A DNA stretch of 41,098 nt. It comes from Gammaproteobacteria bacterium (GTDB lineage: Bacteria; Pseudomonadota; Gammaproteobacteria; GRL18). The stretch covers positions 1-41,098 of the forward strand of contig JALUZF010000040.1 of the NCBI GenBank assembly GCA_027012135.1. Direction: 5' to 3'. Both the position numbers and the translations under genes were made by a program. The notes below the pieces were generated by a model, which worked only from the letters and a program-made list of their open reading frames with translations, made no database searches and had not been told where the DNA came from. Positions 34,529-41,098 of the stretch are shown here, piece after piece (positions within the stretch are counted from its first letter, which is position 1; the number at the start of each line of letters is the position of its first letter).

Positions 34529-35767
34529 TTGGCTAAGAGACGAGTAGTTATTACCGGTCTTGGGATGGTCTGTCCAGTAGGTTTAACGGTTGCAGAATCC
34601 TGGGAAAATATTCTTGCAGGTAAAAGCGGTATTGCACCGATTGAACATTTTGATACCAGTGCCTTCAGTGTAAAATTTGGCGGTTCAGTCAGGAATTTTG
34701 ATGTTGAACAATACCTGTCCAGAAAAGATGCCAAGAAAATGGATACTTTTATCCACTATGGTATGGCGGCAGGCATTCAGGCCATTGAAGATGCCGGCCT
34801 GGAAGTGACTGAAGAAAATGCCTGGCGTATCGGGGTTTCTATCGGTTCCGGCATCGGCGGTCTGCCCGGTATTGAGAAAGGCTTTGATTCCTTTTTAAAA
34901 GGCGGCCCCCGTAAAATATCACCGTTTTTTGTGCCCAGTAATATTATTAATATGATTGCCGGGAATTTGTCTGTGAAGTACGGCATGAAAGGTCCGAACC
35001 TGGCCATGGCCACGGCCTGTGCTTCAGCCACCCACAGTATCGGTGATGCGGCCCGTATTATTGAATATGGTGATGCCGATGTTATGATTACTGGCGGTGC
35101 TGAAATGGCGACCTCTAAAACCGGCCTGGGCGGCTTTGCTGCAGCGCGGGCCTTATCCACCCGTAATGATGACCCCGAAGGGGCTTCCAGGCCCTGGGAT
35201 AAGGACCGGGATGGTTTTGTACTTAGTGACGGTGCTGGGGTTGTGGTACTGGAAGAATACGAATTTGCCAAAGCCCGCGGCGCTAGAATCTATGCCGAAG
35301 TACTGGGTTTTGGTATGAGTGGCGATGCTTATCATATGACCCTGCCTTCCAAAGGCGGAGAAGGTGCCAGCCGCTGTATGGATATGGCTCTGAAAAATGC
35401 AGGTCTGAACCCGGAACAGATAAACTATATTAATGCCCATGGTACTTCTACACCAGCCGGTGATCTGGCTGAAACAGAAGCGGCCAAACGTACTTTTGGT
35501 GATTATGCCTACCAGCTCACCATGAGCTCTACCAAGTCCATGACCGGACATCTGCTCGGCGCAGCAGGTGGTATTGAGGCTGTCTTTACAACGCTGGCCA
35601 TCCGTGATCAGGTGGCACCTCCAACCATTAATCTGGATAATCCTGATCCGCAATGTGATCTGGATTATGCCGCAGGAAGTGCAAAGGAAATGAACATTGA
35701 TTATGCCATTTCCAACTCCTTTGGTTTTGGCGGCACCAATGGCACATTGATTCTGGGTAAGGTTTAA
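34529..35767 (+). CDS. fabF: 3-oxoacyl-ACP synthase II
   Basis: FabF elongates acyl-ACP with malonyl-ACP and sets membrane fluidity by handling long unsaturated chains. The 412-aa protein has the Cys164-His304-His341 triad ([36 protein letters not shown]). The start is TTG at 34529 with GGAGAA five bases upstream. It is preceded by a 224-bp structured gap after acpP. Confidence 0.97.
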   Translation: MAKRRVVITGLGMVCPVGLTVAESWENILAGKSGIAPIEHFDTSAFSVKFGGSVRNFDVEQYLSRKDAKKMDTFIHYGMAAGIQAIEDAGLEVTEENAWRIGVSIGSGIGGLPGIEKGFDSFLKGGPRKISPFFVPSNIINMIAGNLSVKYGMKGPNLAMATACASATHSIGDAARIIEYGDADVMITGGAEMATSKTGLGGFAAARALSTRNDDPEGASRPWDKDRDGFVLSDGAGVVVLEEYEFAKARGARIYAEVLGFGMSGDAYHMTLPSKGGEGASRCMDMALKNAGLNPEQINYINAHGTSTPAGDLAETEAAKRTFGDYAYQLTMSSTKSMTGHLLGAAGGIEAVFTTLAIRDQVAPPTINLDNPDPQCDLDYAAGSAKEMNIDYAISNSFGFGGTNGTLILGKV

Positions 35768-35777
35768 TTTCAAAATC

Positions 35778-35851
35778 GTCCCGATTTAACCCGACTACTT
35801 ATTGCTTATGGCTATTAACTGCTTATAGTTATTAACCGGTTAAGTTGGGAC
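35778..35851. repeat. Tandem 17-bp repeat inside an imperfect inverted repeat
   Basis: Two direct repeats, TGCTTATGGCTATTAAC (35803-35819) and TGCTTATAGTTATTAAC (35820-35836), sit head to tail. They are framed by GTCCCGATTTAACCCG (35778-35793) and CCGGTTAAGTTGGGAC (35836-35851), complementary at 13 of 16 positions. It lies between fabF and pabB and may serve as a terminator-like hairpin or a small insertion. Confidence 0.5.
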
Positions 35852-35877
35852 ACTTTGTTATTAATGGTTCTTATCAA

Positions 35878-37437
35878 ATGACAGCTTGCCAGGTTACAGA
35901 ACTACCGTTTAAAACTCTTAAAAACCTGCCTGCGTTTTATCGTTTCTACCAGTATTCTCCTGAAGATTATCCTTATTTTCTCAGCAGTACCAGCTGTAGC
36001 GAACCCATTGGGCCTGATATACATCAGGGAGACTCTAATTTTGATATCCTGTTTATTCGTCCTGAGCAAAGACTGATACTGGAGCAGGGACAAGTGCTCA
36101 GCTTTTCAGATACTAGTTCTTCAGAAAAACAGACCATTGATAAACAAAAAGGCTTTCTTGATAACTTTAATAAGATCTATCAGGCATCGGCTTGTGATAA
36201 AACCTCCGAATTTGACTTTTTACCCTTTCGCGGCGGCTGGTTTATTTTTCTGTCGTATGAACTGGCTCAGGAAGTTGAACCGGTATTAAAACCGATTATG
36301 TCGGACTATCAGGTACAGCAGTGCCTGCCACGGGCTTATGCTGCCAGGGTCAGGCAGGCTCTGATTATTGACCATCAAAAAAAGCGCCTGTTTTTTATAA
36401 CGGAGCAGGGCATTGAACATAAAGCAGCCCTGCAGGAACTGCAAAAGGATATTGAACAGGTACAGTCAGAACCAGAACAGCCCCTGCAGATTGAAGACTT
36501 ACTGCTTAATTTGCAGGAAGAATCTGAACAGCTGTTTTTATCCTCCGTAGAACGTGTTCGCAGGTATATACGTGATGGCGATGTCTTTCAGGTCAATATG
36601 TCCCGTCTCTGGCAGGCGGATATTGGCAGCACTGAGACTGCTGACAGTCCTGAGCGTACTAAAAGCTCTGAGCCTGCCAACCGCCATAAACATTCTGACT
36701 TTGCAGCCTTTGTCTATAAAAAACTAAGCCAGTCTAATCCGGCACCTTTTTCCGGCCTGGCAGGATTTAAAACAGAATCAGGCAGGGCAAGTGTTATTTC
36801 ATCCTCTCCGGAACGCCTGTTAAGCGTTAAAAACAACCGTGTTGAATCCAGGCCCATAGCCGGTACCCATCCCCGCGGCAGTTCAGATGAAGAAGACAAA
36901 CGCCTGATAGAGCGTCTGCATAATCACCCTAAAGAACAGGCTGAACATATTATGCTGATTGATCTGATCCGTAATGATCTGGGGCGGGTCTGTGTGCCCG
37001 GTACTGTCCAGGTGGATGAATTGATGGTCAATGAAAGCTATGCCCATGTTCATCATATTGTGTCAAATGTGGTTGGAGAATTGCAGAAGGACAAAACCCC
37101 GGTGGATGTTATAAAGGCTTTATTTCCCGGGGGAACTATTACCGGCTGTCCTAAAATACGCTGTATGGAAATCATTGCTGAACTGGAACAGTGCTCTCGG
37201 GGTGCTTATACCGGCTCTATGGGCTATATTAACCGGGACGGCAGTATGGATCTGAATATTTTAATTCGTACTTTTGTTCTGCAGGAGCAGCCTGCAGAAG
37301 ATAAAGCATCAACAGTTGGACAGAAACTCAGTTTCAGAGCCGGGGCTGGACTGGTGTTTGATTCCATTGCACAGCGGGAATTACAGGAAACCAGAGCCAA
37401 GGCCAGGGGGCTGCTCAGAGCATTGGGGCTGAATTAG
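35878..37437 (+). CDS. pabB: Aminodeoxychorismate synthase component I (PabB)
   Basis: PabB converts chorismate and ammonia to 4-amino-4-deoxychorismate for folate synthesis. The 519-aa protein has the chorismate-binding domain (about residues 235-510): VFQVNMSRLW, SSSPERLLSV, RPIAGTHPRG, MLIDLIRNDLGRVC, GGTITGCPKIRCMEII. At the position where many PabB proteins have the nucleophilic Lys of PIKGT, this one has Ala328 (PIAGT), as in a subset of PabB and in anthranilate synthase. The adjacent pabC argues for PabB over TrpE. The ATG at 35878 is preferred over TTG 35845, which lies in a hairpin arm. Two low-complexity insertions make it longer than usual (about 450 aa). Confidence 0.85.
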   Translation: MTACQVTELPFKTLKNLPAFYRFYQYSPEDYPYFLSSTSCSEPIGPDIHQGDSNFDILFIRPEQRLILEQGQVLSFSDTSSSEKQTIDKQKGFLDNFNKIYQASACDKTSEFDFLPFRGGWFIFLSYELAQEVEPVLKPIMSDYQVQQCLPRAYAARVRQALIIDHQKKRLFFITEQGIEHKAALQELQKDIEQVQSEPEQPLQIEDLLLNLQEESEQLFLSSVERVRRYIRDGDVFQVNMSRLWQADIGSTETADSPERTKSSEPANRHKHSDFAAFVYKKLSQSNPAPFSGLAGFKTESGRASVISSSPERLLSVKNNRVESRPIAGTHPRGSSDEEDKRLIERLHNHPKEQAEHIMLIDLIRNDLGRVCVPGTVQVDELMVNESYAHVHHIVSNVVGELQKDKTPVDVIKALFPGGTITGCPKIRCMEIIAELEQCSRGAYTGSMGYINRDGSMDLNILIRTFVLQEQPAEDKASTVGQKLSFRAGAGLVFDSIAQRELQETRAKARGLLRALGLN

Positions 37438-37449
37438 TAAAATATAATT

Positions 37450-38340
37450 ATGACATGGATTAACGGACAATTTCAGGCCCCTCTGCCCGTTTCTGACCGT
37501 GGACTGGCTTATGGTGATGGTATTTTTGAAACCCTTGCCTGCATCAATCAGAAACTGCACCTCTGGTCCCGTCACTGGCAACGTCTGCAGCAGGGTGCAA
37601 AACAACTGGCTCTGGAAGTCCCGGAACAGCAGACTTTATTGAACTGGATAGAACAGGCTCTGGCTGAAAAAAACAACCCGTCACTGGCTGTGGTTAAAAT
37701 TATTATCACCCGGGGTTCTGGCGGCAGGGGATATAAAAGTCCTGAACAGCCGCAGTCTCGAACCATTATTACTATTCATCCCTGGCCGGAACATAATGAT
37801 AATGACTATCAGCAAGGCATTAGTGCCCTGGTCTGCCGGACCTGTCTGGCACTTCAGCCCAGTCTGGCTGGAATAAAACACCTAAATCGACTGGAACAGG
37901 TACTGGCGGCACAGGAACTGTCGGCTAATAACTGTCGGGAAGGTCTTATGCTGGAGTGTACATTTGCAGAAAATGATAAACCTGCTAAAAAAATAGTGAC
38001 AGAAGGTATCAGTTCCAACCTGTTTTTTGTGAGCAGAGGACAGTTATTCACTCCGGAAATTATCTATAGTGGCGTCAGCGGCACAATTCGCAGTGAATTA
38101 CTGGAGCGTGCAAAGGCTCTGGGTATACCGCTGGCAACAGGTCGTTATGAAATGCAGGAAGTACTGAATGCCGATGAAGTGTTTTTTACCAATAGTATTT
38201 TTGGTATCCTTCCTGTCAGTAAAATAATTTATCAACAAGGCCAGAAGAGCAGGCTCTATCAGCAACGTGATATAAGTATGCAACTGGCAAAAAGCCTGAA
38301 CCCGGAACTGCAGCGCCCCTGCCAGTTTATTACTCTATGA
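37450..38340 (+). CDS. pabC: Aminodeoxychorismate lyase
   Basis: PabC is a pyridoxal-phosphate enzyme that splits aminodeoxychorismate into p-aminobenzoate and pyruvate. The 296-aa fold type IV protein has WINGQFQAPLPVSDRGLAYG at the start, DGIFETLACINQKLHLWSRH, the PLP lysine in IKHLNRLEQVLAAQEL, EGISSNLFFV and the ADEVFFTNSIFGILPV block. It begins 12 bases after pabB and overlaps mltG by four bases (ATGA). Confidence 0.94.
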   Translation: MTWINGQFQAPLPVSDRGLAYGDGIFETLACINQKLHLWSRHWQRLQQGAKQLALEVPEQQTLLNWIEQALAEKNNPSLAVVKIIITRGSGGRGYKSPEQPQSRTIITIHPWPEHNDNDYQQGISALVCRTCLALQPSLAGIKHLNRLEQVLAAQELSANNCREGLMLECTFAENDKPAKKIVTEGISSNLFFVSRGQLFTPEIIYSGVSGTIRSELLERAKALGIPLATGRYEMQEVLNADEVFFTNSIFGILPVSKIIYQQGQKSRLYQQRDISMQLAKSLNPELQRPCQFITL

Positions 38341-39374
38341 TAAAACAATTAATTAAACTGATTGCCGTATTATTACTGATCGCCAGTTTTGCCGGAGCCT
38401 GGTACTGGAATGAATATAATGTGTTTTTACAGACTCCGCTGAGTTTTTCTGACGATGCCGAGCGTGCTGAGCAGACCTTTACTATCCACAAAGGAGACAG
38501 TATAAAAAAAGTTGCCCGCAAACTGCAGGAGCAGCATTTTCTTGAGCATCCCCAGTATTTCTGGCTCTATACCCGCTTATCCAAAAAGGCTGAGAAAATA
38601 AAAGCAGGTGAATATACGCTTACCTCAGGCATGACTTTAGAGGAACTGGTAAATCGCTTTGTTTCGGGCAAGGTCAATCAATATGCCCTGACTATTGTAG
38701 AAGGCTGGACAGTTAAAGATGCGCTGGCTCAGATAAACAAAGATCCCAATCTGCTTCACACACTGGATAAAGAGCCGGTTAAAGAAGTATTAAAAAAATT
38801 GCCGGAGTTGTTGAACAGCCCTTATAAAAACTTCGAAGGTTTGATTTATCCGGATACCTATAATTTTCCCAGAGGAACCACCGATCTGCAGTTTATTGAG
38901 CGTGCCCATAAACAGATGCAGCGTGTTCTGGAACAGGAATGGCAGCAAAGAGAGAAAAACCTGCCGCTTATAACCCCTTATGAGGCCCTAATCCTGGCTT
39001 CTATTGTGGAAAAAGAGTCCGGCGTCAGCAGTGAGCGCAGTAAGATTGCCGGGGTATTTATCCGGCGTATTAAAAAGAAAATGCGCCTGCAGTCCGATCC
39101 CACCATTATTTATGGCATGGGTGATGACTATAAGGGAAATATCCGGCGTAAAGATATCAATAAAAAGACGGCCTATAATACCTACCAGATAGACGGTCTG
39201 CCACCGACTCCTATTGCTATACCCGGTCGGGAAGCTATACATGCAGTACTGCATCCAGAAAAGGGCAGGAGCCTGTATTTTGTTGCTGACGGCAGCGGCG
39301 GCCATGTATTTACCAATAATTTAAAGGCGCATAATAAAGCCGTGCGCAAATACATCCTTAAAAAGAAGAACTGA
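38337..39374 (+). CDS. mltG: Endolytic murein transglycosylase MltG
   Basis: MltG cuts nascent peptidoglycan strands at the inner membrane and may set glycan length. The 345-aa protein has one N-terminal membrane helix (about 5-23), a LysM-like part (FTIHKGDSIKKVARKLQEQH) and the YceG catalytic domain with the IVEKES segment (residues 224-229) that carries the catalytic glutamate. YPDTYNFPRGT and NTYQIDGLPPTPIAIPG are further family blocks. It overlaps pabC and abuts tmk. Confidence 0.95.
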   Translation: MIKQLIKLIAVLLLIASFAGAWYWNEYNVFLQTPLSFSDDAERAEQTFTIHKGDSIKKVARKLQEQHFLEHPQYFWLYTRLSKKAEKIKAGEYTLTSGMTLEELVNRFVSGKVNQYALTIVEGWTVKDALAQINKDPNLLHTLDKEPVKEVLKKLPELLNSPYKNFEGLIYPDTYNFPRGTTDLQFIERAHKQMQRVLEQEWQQREKNLPLITPYEALILASIVEKESGVSSERSKIAGVFIRRIKKKMRLQSDPTIIYGMGDDYKGNIRRKDINKKTAYNTYQIDGLPPTPIAIPGREAIHAVLHPEKGRSLYFVADGSGGHVFTNNLKAHNKAVRKYILKKKN

Positions 39375-40004
39375 ATGTATAAAGGCAAATTTATTACCAT
39401 AGAAGGGACAGAAGGGGCGGGTAAATCCACCAGTTTATATTATATAAAGGACGTTCTGCAGCAAAAAGGCATTGATTTTATTACCACCCGGGAACCGGGC
39501 GGTACCCCCATTGCTGAAAAAATACGTGAACTGCTGCTGGATAAAGCCAATACTGCCTTATGTGATGATGCCGAATTACTATTAATGTTTGCGGCCCGGG
39601 CACAGCATTTAAATGAACTGATTATTCCGGCACTGCAATCCGGTCAGTGGGTGATCAGTGACCGTTTTACCGATGCTACCTATGCCTACCAGGGCGGCGG
39701 CAGGGGACTGCCCTGGAAAAAAATTGCCCAGCTTGAACAATGGGTTCAGGGTGACTTGCGTCCTGATGCCACTATTTTACTGGATATTCCCGTCGAGCAG
39801 GGTATGGAGCGGGTACGCAGTCGGGGCGAGACAGATCGCTTTGAAGAAGAGCATATGTCTTTTTTCAGTCGCATCCGCGAAGCCTACCTCAGACTCGCCA
39901 GAGAAAACCCGCAGCGTTATTATATTATTGATACCCGACCGGCCATTGAAGAAGTTTATCAGCAGCTGGACAGGGTACTGAAAAAGCTGGTTGATCATGT
40001 CTGA
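39375..40004 (+). CDS. tmk: Thymidylate kinase
   Basis: Tmk phosphorylates dTMP to dTDP with ATP. The 209-aa protein has the P-loop EGTEGAGKST (10-19), the DRX-type block SDRFTDATYAYQGGGRG and TREPGGTPIAEKIRELLL. The C-terminal lid region is short. The ATG directly follows the mltG stop. It overlaps holB by eight bases. Confidence 0.96.
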   Translation: MYKGKFITIEGTEGAGKSTSLYYIKDVLQQKGIDFITTREPGGTPIAEKIRELLLDKANTALCDDAELLLMFAARAQHLNELIIPALQSGQWVISDRFTDATYAYQGGGRGLPWKKIAQLEQWVQGDLRPDATILLDIPVEQGMERVRSRGETDRFEEEHMSFFSRIREAYLRLARENPQRYYIIDTRPAIEEVYQQLDRVLKKLVDHV

Positions 40005-41097
40005 TCCCGACGCTGTAGCTGAACCTTTACTGGCCGCCAGTTTATATCCCTGGCAGCAGTCGCTCTGGCAGCAGCTGGCCGGCGATCAGCATAAACTGGA
40101 CAACTTCCCCCATGCCCTGTCATTAAGCGGTCAGGCCGGCAGCGGAAAAAAAGCTCTGGCGGCTTACCTGGCTCAGACCTTATTGTGTCATGCACCGCTA
40201 CCGGATCCTCAGAACGGTTCCCTGCAGCCCTGCCAGCAGTGTCGGTCCTGTCAGTTATTTAATTCTGGTAATCACCCCGACCTGTATTATCTGAGCACAC
40301 CGGAAGATAAAAAAATCATTCCGGTGGAAAATGTCCGGGATCTGATCCAGTGGACAGTATTAAGCAGTCAGCTGCTGCATAAAAAAGTCGTTATTATAGA
40401 ACCGGCTGATGCCATGAACCAGAATGCCGCCAACAGCCTGTTAAAAACCCTGGAAGAGCCATCAGCCAATACCGTCCTTATCCTGGTAACCAGCAAAAAA
40501 CAGTCCTTACTGCCGACTATTCGCAGTCGCTGTCAGACAATTGATATAGCCCTGCCTGAAACTGCCGCAGCCCGGCACTGGCTGCAGGAACAGGGGATTG
40601 AACAACCGGAACTGATGCTGGCACTGGCTGCAGGTTCACCCCTCAAGGCCCGTGATATGGCCGATGAAAATGCCCAGGCCGTTCGTAAAACAGTACTGGA
40701 TAGTGTTTTACAGATTGCGTCGGGCAGTGACGATCCGGTCAATGCAGCAGAACGATTATTTAAACTGACCAGCAGCAAAAAGACTAAAACCGCCAGAAGC
40801 AAGGCAGGGAAAAACAACGTATCTGCCAGTGCTTTTGATATTATTTACTGGCTGGATTCTGTCTGGACTGATCTGGCCAGAATAAGCCAGCTACAGGCTT
40901 TAACGGATGCCCGGTCATTTATCAGCAACCTTGATTATGAGCAGGACTTGCAACAGTTATCAAATAGATTATACTTAAAAAAACTTTTGCAACTAACTGA
41001 TTCAGTTAATAAAGCCTATTATGAAATTCAGGGCTCAGTGAATTTTAACCTGTTACTGGAAAAATTGCTGATTGACTGGAAAGATTGCCTTAAGTAA
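39997..41097 (+). CDS. holB: DNA polymerase III delta' subunit
   Basis: HolB is part of the clamp loader that places the beta clamp on DNA. The 366-aa protein has the AAA+ fold with a P-loop-like GQAGSGKK (45-52) and a zinc site from Cys64, Cys79, Cys82 and Cys85 (PCQQCRSC). DAMNQNAANSLLKTLEEPSANT and SRCQTIDI are typical. The ATG at 39997 overlaps tmk; a TTG at 39991 is less likely. The gene is complete, ending one base before the window edge. Confidence 0.95.
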   Translation: MSDPDAVAEPLLAASLYPWQQSLWQQLAGDQHKLDNFPHALSLSGQAGSGKKALAAYLAQTLLCHAPLPDPQNGSLQPCQQCRSCQLFNSGNHPDLYYLSTPEDKKIIPVENVRDLIQWTVLSSQLLHKKVVIIEPADAMNQNAANSLLKTLEEPSANTVLILVTSKKQSLLPTIRSRCQTIDIALPETAAARHWLQEQGIEQPELMLALAAGSPLKARDMADENAQAVRKTVLDSVLQIASGSDDPVNAAERLFKLTSSKKTKTARSKAGKNNVSASAFDIIYWLDSVWTDLARISQLQALTDARSFISNLDYEQDLQQLSNRLYLKKLLQLTDSVNKAYYEIQGSVNFNLLLEKLLIDWKDCLK

Positions 41098-41098
41098 C

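Noticed and set aside
34777-35271. 164-codon minus-strand frame inside fabF
   Set aside because: It is a by-product of fabF codon usage; fabF has all catalytic residues in the same stretch.
1-41098. CRISPR arrays, tRNA or rRNA genes, prophage or transposase genes
   Set aside because: I looked for regular spaced repeats, cloverleaf-like segments and recombinase motifs and saw none; gene gaps are too short for hidden large elements.

Overview
This window is a stretch of core chromosome from a gammaproteobacterium outside the Enterobacterales. The evidence is gene content and order: rpoE-rseA-rseB-rseC runs into lepA-lepB-rnc-era-recO-pdxJ; rpmF-plsX-fabH-fabD-fabG-acpP-fabF runs into pabC-mltG-tmk-holB; sdhE and ygfX are present; and prfB carries the classic RF2 programmed frameshift. 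Coding density is high, intergenic DNA is A/T-rich, and non-ATG starts (TTG, GTG) are common. I cannot name the genus. I see no rRNA, tRNA, prophage, transposase, CRISPR array or defence island.

Layout. (1) 1-3122: a dispersed inverted-repeat element, then prfB (release factor 2) and lysS. (2) 3175-5339, minus strand: ygfZ (folate-binding Fe-S maintenance protein) followed after a 270-bp leader by an HDOD-domain gene. (3) 5405-9425: sdhC-sdhD-sdhA-sdhB-sdhE-ygfX, complex II together with its flavinylation factor. (4) 9470-11086, minus: nadB. (5) 11336-20930: the envelope-stress regulon head (rpoE-rseA-rseB-rseC), a small glutaredoxin-like gene, then lepA, lepB, a DUF4845 gene, rnc, era, recO and pdxJ, mostly touching or overlapping. 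(6) 21229-21903: a cold-shock gene with a long leader and a strong terminator, then a small unexplained transcription unit. (7) 21908-25156, minus: two-subunit pyruvate carboxylase (pycA-pycB). (8) 25157-25768: a 612-bp divergent intergenic region holding a Fur-box-like site, a second palindromic element and a separate hairpin. (9) 25769-28459: a membrane PAS-GGDEF-EAL protein. (10) 28711-41097: yceD-rpmF-plsX-fabH-fabD-fabG-acpP-fabF-pabB-pabC-mltG-tmk-holB, covering lipid synthesis, folate precursor, peptidoglycan and replication genes.

How it works together. The sdh block couples an enzyme to its cofactor-insertion factor. The rpoE block couples the sigma factor to its anti-sigma proteins and continues into secretion (LepB) and ribosome/RNA genes (LepA, Rnc, Era). 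The fab block makes acyl-ACP from malonyl-CoA, and PlsX links it to phospholipid synthesis. PabB and PabC, side by side, make p-aminobenzoate.

Novelty. Most genes are ordinary housekeeping genes. The parts not explained by standard annotation are non-coding: a 168-bp element present twice in opposite orientations with compensatory changes in its terminal stem (57-224 and 31901-32068), a second 128-bp palindromic element (25322-25449), a terminator placed 8 bases before the plsX start, large hairpins between acpP and fabF and around the lepA stop codon, and a small transcription unit after the cold-shock gene. I did not find a convincing new multi-gene system.
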